64,000 nucleotides of DNA, taken from NCBI RefSeq assembly GCF_030246945.1, contig NZ_CP126742.1, positions 1,364,001-1,428,000 of the forward strand. The letters are read 5' to 3'. This DNA comes from Microbacterium sp. zg-Y1090 (GTDB lineage Bacteria > Actinomycetota > Actinomycetes > Actinomycetales > Microbacteriaceae). Both the position numbers and the translations under genes were made by a program. Positions 25,232 through 34,529 of this stretch are shown piece after piece (positions within the stretch are counted from its first letter, which is position 1; the number at the start of each line of letters is the position of its first letter). A model generated the notes under the pieces. The model did not search any database, was not told where the DNA came from, and worked only from the letters and a program-made list of their open reading frames with translations.

Positions 25232-26769
25232 GGTTCGCGCTGCTGGTCGGAGCGCTGCGCGGCGACGCATCGCACCGCGCGCGCATGACGGGCGGGCTGA
25301 TCCTCCTGGCGGCAGGCGTCGCCGCGGCGTGCGCCGCGCTGCTCACCCTGCGCGAGGCGCCCGACGCCGTGGCGACGACCATCACGGTGCTCGCCGGCTC
25401 GGCGATCACCCTCTCCTTCGCGCTGGGTCCCCTCGTCGCCGGCGGTGACGACCCGCTCGATCCCCGGCGGTTCGCCGTCCTGGCCACGCGACCGGGCCCG
25501 CTCGCTGCCGCCATCGCCCTCGCCGGGGCGGTGAGCCTGCCGGTCATCGCCCTATTGCCCATCGCGGCATGCGTCGTGGTCGTCTGGCACGCGCACGGCG
25601 TCGCGTGGGGCCTGGGAGTCGTCGCGGTGCTGCTGTGGCTCGCCACCACCGTGCTGCTCGCCCGCATCTCGTTCGCCGTCGCCGACGTCGTGCTCAACGA
25701 ACGCCGCTCCCGAGAGCTCACCGGCATCCTGTTGCTGGCGCTGCTCGTCTTCGTCGTCCCTGCCGTGGTCTTCGTCGCCTCCCTCGATTGGGACGGACAG
25801 GTGCCGACGCCGCTGGCCGACGTCGTGCGCGGCCTGGCGCTGTCGCCGCTCGGCGCCGGCCTCGGCATCGCCGGCGCCGCGGCCGGCACGCCGGAGGACG
25901 TCGTCGCGCCCGTGCTCGTGGCGGTGGGCACGCTCGCGGTGCTCGCCGGATGCTGGTACCTGCTGGTCCGGCGCATGCTCACCACCACGCCCCGGCCGGC
26001 CACGGTGCGCGAGGGCGGGGGACTGGGCTGGTTCGCGATGACACCGCGCACGCCCGCCGGGGCCGTCGCCGCCCGGAGTCTCGTGTACTGGACCCGCGAC
26101 CGCCGCTATCTCGTGAACGTCGCGGTCATCCCGGTGGCCGCAGCGCTGACGATCGTGCCGCTGGCGATCGTCGGCGTGCCGACGGAGGTCATCGCTCTGG
26201 TGCCGGTGCCCCTCATGGCGCTCTTCCTCGGCTGGCTGCCGCACAACGATCTCGCCTATGACTCCACGGCGGTGTGGATGCACATCGCCGGCGCGGTGCG
26301 CGGCGCCGCCGATCGGCTGGGGCGACTGGTCCCGGTGCTGCTGGTGGGCGTGCCGCTGCTGGCGGTCACCGTGCCGCTGGCGATCTGGGCCCACGGCGAC
26401 GGAGCTGTCATGCCCGCACTCGCGGGTGTGTGCGCGGCGCTGTTCCTCTCCGGACTGGGACTGTCGAGCATCGCCTCCGCGGCGGCGCCGTACGCCGTCA
26501 CCCGCCCGGGCGACAGCCCCTTCCAGCAGCCGCAGCGCACCGGCGGCTCCCTCTCGCAGGGCGTCGTCCTCGTCGGCGCGCTCGTCGCGGCCGCTCCCGC
26601 CCTGTGGTTCGGCTGGCTGGCGCTCACGGTGGACCCGGGGGAGGCGTGGCGCGCGCTGTGGGCCGGTGCGGGCGTCGGTGTGGTCATCCTCGTTGCCGGC
26701 GTGCTGCTGGGCGGCGCGATCTTCGACCGGCGCAGCAGCAGGCTGATGGAATTCGCCGAAGCGACCTGA
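25207..26769 (+). CDS. ABC transporter permease
   Basis: 520 aa with about twelve hydrophobic segments, the first two near residues 27-46 and 53-75, others through 495. It lacks a soluble catalytic domain. It overlaps the ATPase gene and is clearly its partner, forming an ABC-2-like exporter with duplicated halves. The start GTG at 25207 has GGAAGG upstream within the ATPase gene. The transported compound cannot be predicted; no biosynthetic gene lies beside it. Confidence 0.85.
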   Translation: MVAHVLRLRFALLVGALRGDASHRARMTGGLILLAAGVAAACAALLTLREAPDAVATTITVLAGSAITLSFALGPLVAGGDDPLDPRRFAVLATRPGPLAAAIALAGAVSLPVIALLPIAACVVVVWHAHGVAWGLGVVAVLLWLATTVLLARISFAVADVVLNERRSRELTGILLLALLVFVVPAVVFVASLDWDGQVPTPLADVVRGLALSPLGAGLGIAGAAAGTPEDVVAPVLVAVGTLAVLAGCWYLLVRRMLTTTPRPATVREGGGLGWFAMTPRTPAGAVAARSLVYWTRDRRYLVNVAVIPVAAALTIVPLAIVGVPTEVIALVPVPLMALFLGWLPHNDLAYDSTAVWMHIAGAVRGAADRLGRLVPVLLVGVPLLAVTVPLAIWAHGDGAVMPALAGVCAALFLSGLGLSSIASAAAPYAVTRPGDSPFQQPQRTGGSLSQGVVLVGALVAAAPALWFGWLALTVDPGEAWRALWAGAGVGVVILVAGVLLGGAIFDRRSSRLMEFAEAT

Positions 26770-26794
26770 TCCGCCCCGCACCGGGCGCCCCGGA

Positions 26795-26800
26795 TAGAAT
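26795..26800 (+). promoter_or_regulatory. -10 box TAGAAT of the DUF3039 gene
   Basis: TAGAAT ends eight bases before the ATG at 26809, consistent with a leaderless or nearly leaderless transcript. Confidence 0.45.
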
Positions 26801-26808
26801 GGCTGACC

Positions 26809-27075
26809 ATGAGCACGCCGATCGACAGCCCCGACCAGGGGGGTCTCGCGACCCTCGACCGTGAGCTCGAGGAGCTCATCCGAGAAGAGAACATCGAGCC
26901 CGGCGACCACGAGCGCTTCTCCCACTACGTCAAGAAGGAGAAGATCCTCGAATCCGCCCTCACCGGAAAGCCGGTGCGCGCGCTGTGCGGCAAGAAATGG
27001 ACTCCGGGCCGCGACCCGGAGAAGTTCCCGGTCTGCCCCGCGTGCAAGGAGATCTACGAGTCCCTGAACACCTGA
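26809..27075 (+). CDS. DUF3039 domain protein
   Basis: 88 aa. The C-terminal half shows VRALCGKKWTPGRDPEKFPV and then CPACKEIY, giving C-x(n)-CPxC cysteines that look like a zinc-binding site. The N-terminal half is helical and acidic. This small protein is widespread in actinobacteria and has no assigned role. It lies alone between the ABC exporter and the convergent pncB gene, with a 13-bp gap to the latter. Confidence 0.88.
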   Translation: MSTPIDSPDQGGLATLDRELEELIREENIEPGDHERFSHYVKKEKILESALTGKPVRALCGKKWTPGRDPEKFPVCPACKEIYESLNT

Positions 27076-27088
27076 CGCCGGCTGCGAT

Positions 27089-28423
27089 TCACCCGACGTC
27101 GACGAATCGCGTCGGGAGGGCGGGGTCGGACCTGCTGAGCGCGAGGGCGCGCACCGGCAGCTCCTCCCGCACGGCGAAGTGATGTTCGCGGGCGGCGCCC
27201 ACCCCGGCGGCGCCGAGGTAGGCGGCATCCACGTCTCCGCCGTCGACGAGCGTGACCTGCAGCGCCCGCGCCTCCGGGTGGTCGGCGGCGGTGGGGACCT
27301 CTTCGAAACCGTCGGCCACGGCGATCAGCTCGGCTGTGGCGACCCCGCGATCGAGGGTGCGGAACGCGGCCTTGCGGCCGCCCTTGGACCCCTTGTCGGT
27401 GGATGCCTTCGCCACCGCGACCCATGATCCGTCGGACCCCTGCCGCGCGGTGAGCTTGTAGACCATGCCCGCCGTCGGCGCGCCGGAGCCGGTGACGACG
27501 GACGTCCCCACCCCGTAGGAGTCGACGGGGGATGCCGCCAGCGCGGCGATCGCGAACTCGTCGAGATCGCTGGTCACGGTGATCTTCGTCTCGGTCGCGC
27601 CGAGCGCATCGAGCTGCGCGCGCACCTCGGCGGCGACGGTGGGAAGGTCGCCGGAGTCGATGCGCACGCCGCCGAGCCCGGTGCCCGCCACACGGATCGC
27701 CGTCTCGACGCCGCGGCGGATGTCGTAGGTGTCCACCAGCAGGGTGGTGTCGATGCCGAGTGCGTCGATCTGCGCACGGAAGGCATCCTCTTCGGAATCG
27801 TGCAGCAGCGTCCAGGAGTGCGCCGCCGTGCCCATCGTGGGGATACCCCAGGTGCGCCCGGCCTCGAGGTTGCTGGTCGCCCCGAATCCGACGATGTAGG
27901 CCGCGCGGGCGGCGGCGACGGCGGAGTTCTCGCCGGCACGGCGCGAGCCCATCTCGGCGAGCGGCCGGTCGCCCGCGGCGATGCTCATGCGCGCGGCGGC
28001 GTTGGCGACGGCGGAGTCGTGGTTGAGCACGCTGAGGGCGAGCGTCTCCAGCACGACGGCCTCGGCGAACGTTCCCTCGACGGTGAGCACCGGCGACCCG
28101 GGGAAGTACACCTCCCCCTCGCGGTAGCCGGTGATGGTGCCGCTGAACCGGTAGTCCTCCAGGAAGGCCACGGTGGCGGCATCCACGACTCTGTTGTCGC
28201 GCAGGTAGCGCAGTTCGTCGTCGCCGAAGTGGAAGTCCTGCAGCAGCGACAGCAGACGCCCGGTTCCCGCCACGACGCCGAACCGGCGCGCGCCCGGGAG
28301 GCGGCGGCCGAACAGCTCGAAGACGCAGCGGCGATCGGCCGACCCGTCGTGCAGCGCGGCGTCGAGCATCGTCAGCTCGTACCGGTCGGTCAACAGTGCG
28401 GTGCTGGGGGGCGCGACGCTCAT
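27089..28423 (-). CDS. pncB: Nicotinate phosphoribosyltransferase
   Basis: 444 aa. The N-terminal [16 protein letters not shown] is the classic start of the family. The PRPP/nicotinate site region is visible as [31 protein letters not shown] and [16 protein letters not shown]. It salvages nicotinate into NaMN for NAD synthesis, using ATP and PRPP. It is divergent from murI, with the two -10 boxes only 14 bases apart. Confidence 0.94.
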   Translation of the reverse strand: MSVAPPSTALLTDRYELTMLDAALHDGSADRRCVFELFGRRLPGARRFGVVAGTGRLLSLLQDFHFGDDELRYLRDNRVVDAATVAFLEDYRFSGTITGYREGEVYFPGSPVLTVEGTFAEAVVLETLALSVLNHDSAVANAAARMSIAAGDRPLAEMGSRRAGENSAVAAARAAYIVGFGATSNLEAGRTWGIPTMGTAAHSWTLLHDSEEDAFRAQIDALGIDTTLLVDTYDIRRGVETAIRVAGTGLGGVRIDSGDLPTVAAEVRAQLDALGATETKITVTSDLDEFAIAALAASPVDSYGVGTSVVTGSGAPTAGMVYKLTARQGSDGSWVAVAKASTDKGSKGGRKAAFRTLDRGVATAELIAVADGFEEVPTAADHPEARALQVTLVDGGDVDAAYLGAAGVGAAREHHFAVREELPVRALALSRSDPALPTRFVDVG

Positions 28424-28429
28424 GGGGTC

Positions 28430-28435
28430 AGCCTA
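28430..28435 (-). promoter_or_regulatory. -10 box TAGGCT of pncB, leaderless type
   Basis: TAGGCT on the minus strand ends six bases before the ATG at 28423. Its position coincides with the expected -35 region of the divergent murI promoter. Confidence 0.55.
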
Positions 28436-28449
28436 TCCAGGCGCTCGCG

Positions 28450-28455
28450 TAGGCT
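28450..28455 (+). promoter_or_regulatory. -10 box TAGGCT of murI, leaderless type
   Basis: TAGGCT ends seven bases before the GTG at 28463. Confidence 0.55.
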
Positions 28456-28462
28456 GGGGGAC

Positions 28463-29281
28463 GTGAACGACGCCCCGATCGGAATCTTCGACTCCGGCGT
28501 CGGCGGACTCACCGTGGCGCGCGCCGTATCGGCGCTGCTGCCGCGGGAGTCGATCCTGTATCTCGGCGACACCGCCCACTCGCCGTACGGACCCAAGCCG
28601 ATCGCCGACGTACGCCGCTACTCGCTGGAAGTGCTCGACACCCTGGTGGACGAGGGCGTCAAGATGCTCGTGATCGCCTGCAACACCGCCTCTGCGGCCG
28701 TGCTGCGCGACGCACGTGAGCGCTACGACGTCCCGGTGGTGGAGGTCATCGGCCCTGCCGTGCGCACCGCGATGTCCACCACCCGCAACGGCCGCATCGG
28801 CGTGATCGGCACGGAGGGCACCATCGGCTCCCGCGCCTACCAGGACATGCTCGAGGTCAACGAGAGGCTCGCGGTCTCCGCCCGTGCGTGTCCGCGCTTC
28901 GTGGACTTCGTCGAGGCCGGCATCACCGACACTCCCGAGGTGCTGGAGGTCGCCGAGGAGTACCTCGCGCCGCTGCGTCACGCGGCGGTCGACACCCTCG
29001 TGCTCGGGTGCACGCACTACCCGTTCCTCGAGGGCGCCATCAGCTACGTGATGGGACCGGAGGTGTCGCTGGTCTCCAGCGACACCGAGACCGCGAAGGA
29101 CGTCTACCGTCAGCTGGTCTCGCGCGACCTGCTCGCCTCGACGACCGCCATCGCGCAACACGACTACCAGGCCACCGGCACCTCGGCCGACGACTTCCTG
29201 CGTCTCGCGCACCGACTCATGGGGCGCGAAGTCAGCTCCGTGCGCCTGGTGCAGACCGGCGCCATCGACCTGCCCCGCTGA
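28463..29281 (+). CDS. murI: Glutamate racemase
   Basis: 272 aa. [16 protein letters not shown] opens the protein. The two catalytic cysteines are Cys73 (IACNTASA) and Cys183 ([10 protein letters not shown]), both in their normal motifs. It provides D-glutamate for peptidoglycan. The GTG at 28463 gives the standard length; the long open frame upstream is antisense to pncB. rph follows 30 bp downstream with rdgB overlapping it, an order (murI-rph-rdgB) common in actinobacteria. Confidence 0.95.
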   Translation: MNDAPIGIFDSGVGGLTVARAVSALLPRESILYLGDTAHSPYGPKPIADVRRYSLEVLDTLVDEGVKMLVIACNTASAAVLRDARERYDVPVVEVIGPAVRTAMSTTRNGRIGVIGTEGTIGSRAYQDMLEVNERLAVSARACPRFVDFVEAGITDTPEVLEVAEEYLAPLRHAAVDTLVLGCTHYPFLEGAISYVMGPEVSLVSSDTETAKDVYRQLVSRDLLASTTAIAQHDYQATGTSADDFLRLAHRLMGREVSSVRLVQTGAIDLPR

Positions 29282-29311
29282 CCCCCGGGTCCGCCCACCC
29301 CCTGGAGAGAT

Positions 29312-30055
29312 ATGAGCGACATCATCCGAGCCGACGGCCGCGCCGTCGACGACCTGCGTCCCGTCACCATCGAGCGCGGCTGGAGCGCCCATGCCGAGGG
29401 ATCGGCGTTGATCTCCTTCGGTGGCACCAAGGTGCTGTGCACGGCGTCCTTCACCAACGGGGTGCCACGCTGGCTCACCGGCAAGGGCAAGGGCTGGGTC
29501 ACCGCCGAGTACGCGATGCTCCCGCGGGCCACGAACTCGCGCAATGACCGCGAGTCGATCAAGGGCCGTGTGGGCGGTCGCACCCACGAGATCTCACGCC
29601 TCATCGGTCGCGCGCTGCGCGCCGTCGTGGACACGAAGGCGCTGGGCGAGAACACGATCGTGATCGACTGCGACGTGCTGCAGGCCGACGGCGGCACCCG
29701 CACCGCGGCGATCACCGGCGCATACGTCGCGCTGGCGGACGCGATCGAGTGGGGCCGGGAGAAGAAGTTCATCGCGCAGCGGTCGCAGGTGCTGGTTGAC
29801 TCGGTGGCGGCGGTGTCGGTCGGCATCATCGACGGGGAGCCCATGCTCGACCTGGCGTACGTCGAGGACGTGCGCGCCGAGACCGACATGAACCTCGTCG
29901 TCACCGGCCGTGGACTGTTCGTCGAGGTGCAGGGCACCGCCGAGGGTGCACCGTTCGACAAGCGCGAGCTCGATGCGCTGCTCGAACTGGGTGTGGCCGG
30001 CTGCGCCGACCTGCGCGACCTGCAGGCGGCCGCGCTGGAAGCGCCGGCGCAGTGA
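29312..30055 (+). CDS. rph: Ribonuclease PH
   Basis: 247 aa, full length. Family motifs are visible: [12 protein letters not shown] at the N-terminus, [39 protein letters not shown], and [18 protein letters not shown]. It trims tRNA 3' ends by phosphorolysis. The ATG has GGAGAG upstream (TGGAGAGAT). Its stop overlaps the rdgB start as GTGA. Confidence 0.96.
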   Translation: MSDIIRADGRAVDDLRPVTIERGWSAHAEGSALISFGGTKVLCTASFTNGVPRWLTGKGKGWVTAEYAMLPRATNSRNDRESIKGRVGGRTHEISRLIGRALRAVVDTKALGENTIVIDCDVLQADGGTRTAAITGAYVALADAIEWGREKKFIAQRSQVLVDSVAAVSVGIIDGEPMLDLAYVEDVRAETDMNLVVTGRGLFVEVQGTAEGAPFDKRELDALLELGVAGCADLRDLQAAALEAPAQ

Positions 30056-30678
30056 GCGCCGGCAGCGCCCTGCCCGGCGGCCGCGTCGTGCTGGCCACCC
30101 ACAACCCGCACAAGATCGAGGAGTTCCAGTCGATCGTGCGGGCGACCCGCCCCGACCTCGAGGTCGTCGGCTACGACGGCCCCGAGCCGGTCGAGGACGG
30201 CGTCACGTTCGCCCAGAACGCCCTCATCAAGGCGCGGGCCGCCGCTGCGCACACCGGCCTGCCCGCCCTCGCCGACGACTCCGGGCTGTGCGTGGACGTG
30301 CTCGGGGGCTCGCCCGGCGTCTTCTCCGCGTACTGGGCGGGACACGCGAAGGATGCCACGGCGAACCTCGAACTGCTGCTGGACCAGCTGAGCGACATCG
30401 CCGACCCGCACCGCACCGCGCACTTCGTCTCGACGATCGCGCTGGTGCTCCCCGGGGGCGCGGAGCACGTCGTCGAGGGCGTCTGGGACGGTCGCCTGGC
30501 GACGGCTCCCGCCGGTGACGGAGGGTTCGGGTACGACCCGATCTTCATCCCCGCCGACCAGCCCGAAAACGAGGAGCGCACGGTCGGCGAGTGGTCGGCG
30601 GGGGAGAAGAACGCCGCCTCGCACCGCGCGCGCGCGTTCGCCGCGCTCACGCCGCTGCTGGCGGACCTCGAGGCCTGA
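30052..30678 (+). CDS. rdgB: dITP/XTP pyrophosphatase (RdgB/HAM1)
   Basis: 208 aa. Motifs: [14 protein letters not shown] (nucleotide-binding start), [20 protein letters not shown], and [13 protein letters not shown], then [11 protein letters not shown] at the C-terminus. It removes deaminated purine triphosphates such as dITP and XTP. The GTG start overlaps the rph stop (GTGA), so the two are translationally coupled. Confidence 0.95.
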   Translation: MSAGSALPGGRVVLATHNPHKIEEFQSIVRATRPDLEVVGYDGPEPVEDGVTFAQNALIKARAAAAHTGLPALADDSGLCVDVLGGSPGVFSAYWAGHAKDATANLELLLDQLSDIADPHRTAHFVSTIALVLPGGAEHVVEGVWDGRLATAPAGDGGFGYDPIFIPADQPENEERTVGEWSAGEKNAASHRARAFAALTPLLADLEA

Positions 30679-30734
30679 GAACGGGTCTCATTCCCGACAG
30701 CGCTGATGGGGGTCCGGCGGCGTCGTCGCGGACG

Positions 30735-30740
30735 TAGCGT
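30735..30740 (+). promoter_or_regulatory. -10 box TAGCGT of the CDF transporter, leaderless type
   Basis: TAGCGT ends six bases before the ATG at 30747. GGAGG also lies in that spacer but would be too close to act as a ribosome site. Confidence 0.4.
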
Positions 30741-30746
30741 GGAGGC

Positions 30747-31661
30747 ATGCACGACCACGCACCCGTCCGCGGCATCCGCGGCGCCGGCAATCGGCGCCTG
30801 CTCGCGATGTCGCTGGCGCTGACCGCGGTCGTGCTGGTCGTGCAGGTGGTCGGCGCCCTGCTGTCGGGGTCGCTGGCGCTGCTGGCCGACGCCGGACACA
30901 TGTTCACCGATGCGGCCGCGCTGGTCATCGCGCTCATCGCGAGCACGGTCGCCGCGCGCCCCGCGAACGAGCGTGCCACCTTCGGCTACCAGCGCGCGGA
31001 GGTCTTCGGGGCCCTCATCAATGCCGTCATCCTGCTGGCGCTGGCGGTGGGGATCACGGTCGAGGCGGTGCGCAGGCTGCTGGATCCCGCCGGAGCCGAG
31101 GTCGCCGGCGGTCTCATGCTCTTCGTCGCCGTGGTCGGCCTCATCGCCAACGCCATCTCGCTGTGGCTGCTGGGCGCGGCGCAGAAGCGCAGCATCAACG
31201 TGCGCGGCGCGTATCTGGAGGTGCTGGGCGACCTGCTGGGGTCGGCGGCGGTGATCGTGGCCGCCGTCGTGATCGTCTTCACGGGGTGGACGCGGGCGGA
31301 TGCGCTGGTGTCGCTGCTCATCGCCGTACTCATCGTGCCGCGGGCGGTGACCCTCCTCCGGGAGGTCGCAGCGGTGCTGGGGGAGAGCGCGCCCGCGGGC
31401 GTGCAGGTCGCGCAGATCCGGCAGCACATCCTCGATACGCCCGGCGTCGTCGACGTGCATGACGTGCACGTGTGGCAGCTCACCCGCGGCGCTCCGGTGT
31501 TCATGGCGCACGTCGTGGTGGACGATGCCTACCTGGCCCGCGAACCGGCGACCGAGATCCTGACCCGGCTGCAGTCCTGTCTGTCGGACCATTTCGACGT
31601 GGCGCACTCGACGTTCCAGCTCGAGCCCGCCGGGCACGTCGAGCATGACGCGCATGCGTGA
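30747..31661 (+). CDS. Cation diffusion facilitator (CzcD-like) metal transporter
   Basis: 304 aa with six predicted membrane helices and a C-terminal cytoplasmic domain (about 215-304). The metal site of helix 2 is intact: ADAGHMFTDA (His51, Asp55, also Asp48). In helix 5 the usual HxxxD reads LEVLGD, with Glu158 in place of His and Asp162 kept. The N-terminus is His-rich (MHDHAP) and the C-terminus ends HVEHDAHA. It should export zinc or a related divalent metal; the Glu may shift selectivity. It ends 19 bp from the convergent ligD. Confidence 0.9.
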   Translation: MHDHAPVRGIRGAGNRRLLAMSLALTAVVLVVQVVGALLSGSLALLADAGHMFTDAAALVIALIASTVAARPANERATFGYQRAEVFGALINAVILLALAVGITVEAVRRLLDPAGAEVAGGLMLFVAVVGLIANAISLWLLGAAQKRSINVRGAYLEVLGDLLGSAAVIVAAVVIVFTGWTRADALVSLLIAVLIVPRAVTLLREVAAVLGESAPAGVQVAQIRQHILDTPGVVDVHDVHVWQLTRGAPVFMAHVVVDDAYLAREPATEILTRLQSCLSDHFDVAHSTFQLEPAGHVEHDAHA

Positions 31662-31679
31662 GACGTGGGCGGTGCGCCC

Positions 31680-34469
31680 TCATTCCTCCCGCGTCACTTC
31701 GTCCGGCGTCTTGTCGGGACGCAGGCCGCGCCAGCGCGCGTGACGGAGCGTGCCGCCCGGGGTGAACTCGGCGTACTCGACTTCCGCGACGGTCACGGGG
31801 CGCACCCAGAGCGCGTCGGAGGCGTCGGCGCGGGGGATGCCGACGAACGGGTCGGCGTCGGTGCGCAGCGGGGTCAGAGTCTCGTCGAGCCGCGCCAACG
31901 TGCGGTCGCTGAACCCCGAGCCGACGCGGCCGACGTACTGCAGGCCGTCGGGGCCGGGGATGCCGAGCAGCAGGGAGCCGATCGACCCGGTGCGGCCGCC
32001 CTTGCCCGGCCGGATGGCCCCGATGACGACCTCCTGCGTGTGCGTGATCTTGACCTTCAGCCAGTGCTCTGAGCGCTGCCCGCGCCGGTAGGTCGAGGCG
32101 GGGTCCTTGACCACGAGACCCTCGAGACGGTGTCGACGCGCGGTGGCCAGGGCGGTGTCGACGTCATCGAGCACCGGCGGGACGTCGATCCGCGGCGGGG
32201 CGGTGGGAAGGGTGTCAAGCAGTCTGCGCCGATCGCGCAACGGGAGGGTCGTCACGTCGCGTCCGTCGTGGGCGAGGACGTCGAAGAGGTACCAGGCGGT
32301 CGGGGTGCGAGCCGCCTCACGGGCGATGTCCCGGCTGCCGGTGAGGTGCATTCGGTTCTGCAGCAGGGAGAAGCTCGGCCGCCCCGTCTCGTCGAGGGCC
32401 ACGATCTCGCCGTCGACGACGACGGGCGTCGGGCCGAACGCGGCGGCCGCGGCTTCGGTCAGCTCCGGATACCGGGCGGTGATGTCGGTTCCGTTGCGGC
32501 CGCGCAGGTGCAGGGTCGTGCCGTCCCAGGCGCCGAGCGACCGGATGCCGTCCCATTTCAGCTCCGCCCACGCCCCGCCGCCGTTCCACCGGCCGGCGGC
32601 CTCCTTTGCACGCGCCGCGGTCGATGCTGTCGCCAGCATCGGTCGAAGGTCGTCGTCGTGGCGAGCCGTGGTGCGCGCAAGGCCATCGTCATCCTCGCCC
32701 GACCCGCGAGATTTCCGTTGTCCTCTCGATTCGTCATGTGAGTTCCCGCTCACACGGTGGCCGGGCGCGGTGTGTTTCGGGCCCGCGCCCCCCTCCACGG
32801 CACCGGTCAATTCGTCATGTGACTTCCCGCTCACACGATCACCGGGTGAGCCCTCGCTCACACCCTCGCCGAGCGGGTCGTCGGTCTGATTCCCGCCGGG
32901 TGACTTCCCGCTCACACGGTCGGCGTCGGCCGGGGGGCGGTGCGCGGTGGCGTCGGCCGTGGGGCGATGCGCGGAGGTGTGGTGTGAGCCGGAACTCACA
33001 TGACGAATCAAGAGTGTCGGAGATTTTGAGGCGCCGGACGGGGCGCCGGCATGCGGGGGGCGCGCGGCGGCGACAGCGCCCCCGGCCGCGGTGGGCTTCA
33101 TCCGGTGCATCAGCCAAGTCGACTTCTCGCCGGCTCCGTCGGTGCGGATGAGCGCCAGCCGCACGTCGCCGAGTGGCCCGCCCGGCCTCCCGTGAACGGT
33201 GAGGATGATCTCGTCGTCCCGCCACTTCTCGAGATCGTAGACGCCCTCGTCCCAGATCGTGACCGTGCCCCCGCCGTACTCGCCGCGCGGGATCTCCCCC
33301 TCGAACGCGGCGTACTCCAGCGGGTGATCCTCGGTCATCACGGCGAGGTGATTGCGGTCCGGTGATTCGGGCACGCCCTTGGGCACCGCCCAGCTGACCA
33401 GCACGCCGTCGCGCTCCAGCCGGAAGTCCCAGTGCAGCCGTGAGGCGTGATGCTCCTGGATCACGAAGCGGGGCAGGCCGTCTCCGGCCGCACGGCCGCC
33501 GAGCGCGTTGGCCGGGACGGGCTCGGGGGTGGCTCCCGCCGTGCGCTTGGCGATGTAGGTGGCCAGCGGCCCCGCCGTCGATGCCCGGGCGCCCGCCGCG
33601 AACCCCAGCGGGGCGATCGGGTCCTCTCCCGCCTCCACACGGGCGAGCACCTCGCCCAGCAGGAGGTGTCGCAGATCGGGGTCGTCGAGCTCCGCCCACG
33701 TGCGCGGCGCCGCCACCGTGGGCTGTTCGCGACCGCGCAGGGAGTAGGGCGCGATCGTGGTCTTCGAGCCGTTGTTCTGGCTCCAGTCGATGAACACCCG
33801 CCCGGTGCGCTGCGCCTTGGCCATCTGGCTCACGACGAGGTCGGGATGGTCCGCCTCCACGGCTCTGGCCAGTTCCCGCGCCACGATCGTGATCTGCTCG
33901 CTCGTCTGCGTCCCCGGCAGCGCCGCATAGAGGTGGATCCCCTTGCTGCCGCTGGTCACCGGGTACGGTTCGAGACCCATGTCCGTCAAGATCGCGCGGA
34001 GCAGCCGCGCGACCTCCGCGCACTCCGCCAAGCCCATTCCCGGGCCCGGGTCGAGGTCGAGCACGATCCGGTCGGCGGCAGCGCGGCCGCCATCGGGGGC
34101 GAACCGCCACTGGGGGACGTGCAACTCCAGGCTCGCCACCTGAGCCAGGTACACGAGCGTCGCGCGATCCTCGACCAGCGGATAGTCCTTCGCGCCGGTC
34201 GAGTGCGCGATCGGCATCCGCTTCACCCAGTCGGGCGCGCCCGGTTCGAGATCCTTCGCGAAGAAAGACGGGGCATCGACACCCTCGGGCCACCGTTTGC
34301 GGGTGACCGGTCGCCCCGTGATCTGCGGGATCATCGCCGGAGCGACCCGGGTGACGTAGTCGATCACCTCGCCCTTGGTGGTGCCGGTGGCGGGGTAGAG
34401 GACCTTGTCCAGGTTCGTCAGACGCAGCCGGCGACCGTCGATGCGCACGAGCTGACCCTCACCTGCCAT
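31680..34469 (-). CDS. ligD: Multifunctional ATP-dependent DNA ligase D (polymerase-phosphoesterase-ligase)
   Basis: 929 aa NHEJ enzyme in the order polymerase, 3'-phosphoesterase, ligase. The polymerase domain (about 10-300) has the catalytic DLDPG at 138-142 and SGSKGIHLYA. The phosphoesterase domain (about 330-470) has FVIQEHHASRLHWDFRLERD and IPRGEYGGG. The ligase domain (about 615-929) has the nucleotide-accepting Lys in AELKWDGIRS, then VVDGEIVALDE and EGLVVKDPAS. The linker (about 487-580) is unusual: it is made largely of five copies of a 20-30 bp palindromic DNA repeat, yet the frame stays open. It works with Ku, encoded divergently 60 bp away. The ATG is preceded by a TAGCCT box at six bases. 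Confidence 0.95.
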   Translation of the reverse strand: MAGEGQLVRIDGRRLRLTNLDKVLYPATGTTKGEVIDYVTRVAPAMIPQITGRPVTRKRWPEGVDAPSFFAKDLEPGAPDWVKRMPIAHSTGAKDYPLVEDRATLVYLAQVASLELHVPQWRFAPDGGRAAADRIVLDLDPGPGMGLAECAEVARLLRAILTDMGLEPYPVTSGSKGIHLYAALPGTQTSEQITIVARELARAVEADHPDLVVSQMAKAQRTGRVFIDWSQNNGSKTTIAPYSLRGREQPTVAAPRTWAELDDPDLRHLLLGEVLARVEAGEDPIAPLGFAAGARASTAGPLATYIAKRTAGATPEPVPANALGGRAAGDGLPRFVIQEHHASRLHWDFRLERDGVLVSWAVPKGVPESPDRNHLAVMTEDHPLEYAAFEGEIPRGEYGGGTVTIWDEGVYDLEKWRDDEIILTVHGRPGGPLGDVRLALIRTDGAGEKSTWLMHRMKPTAAGGAVAAARPPHAGAPSGASKSPTLLIRHVSSGSHHTSAHRPTADATAHRPPADADRVSGKSPGGNQTDDPLGEGVSEGSPGDRVSGKSHDELTGAVEGGAGPKHTAPGHRVSGNSHDESRGQRKSRGSGEDDDGLARTTARHDDDLRPMLATASTAARAKEAAGRWNGGGAWAELKWDGIRSLGAWDGTTLHLRGRNGTDITARYPELTEAAAAAFGPTPVVVDGEIVALDETGRPSFSLLQNRMHLTGSRDIAREAARTPTAWYLFDVLAHDGRDVTTLPLRDRRRLLDTLPTAPPRIDVPPVLDDVDTALATARRHRLEGLVVKDPASTYRRGQRSEHWLKVKITHTQEVVIGAIRPGKGGRTGSIGSLLLGIPGPDGLQYVGRVGSGFSDRTLARLDETLTPLRTDADPFVGIPRADASDALWVRPVTVAEVEYAEFTPGGTLRHARWRGLRPDKTPDEVTREE
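32728..33009. repeat. Five palindromic repeat copies inside the ligD linker
   Basis: Unit, read on the minus strand: GTGTGAGCGGGAACTCACAT followed by GACGAATC; its core GTGAG-N6-CTCAC can form a hairpin. Copies on the plus strand: 32728-32757, 32809-32838, partial 32844-32863, partial 32898-32919, and one inverted copy at 32982-33009. Direct copies encode RVSGNSHDES/RVSGKSHDEL-like peptides; the inverted one encodes LIRHVSSGSHH. No stop codon is introduced. Confidence 0.85.
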
Positions 34470-34475
34470 GTCAGC

Positions 34476-34481
34476 AGGCTA
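34476..34481 (-). promoter_or_regulatory. -10 box TAGCCT of ligD, leaderless type
   Basis: TAGCCT on the minus strand ends six bases before the ligD ATG. A plus-strand TAGGCG at 34494-34499, six bases before a GTG at 34506, may be the opposing ku box. Confidence 0.5.
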
Positions 34482-34529
34482 GTGCGCAAGCTCTAGGCGT
34501 GACGGGTGGGGCAGGTGTTCACTGGGATC

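Noticed and set aside
32728..33009. Possible CRISPR array or frameshifted ligD pseudogene.
   Set aside because: Spacing between copies is irregular and one copy is inverted; the LigD frame runs through without stop, and both flanking domains are intact.
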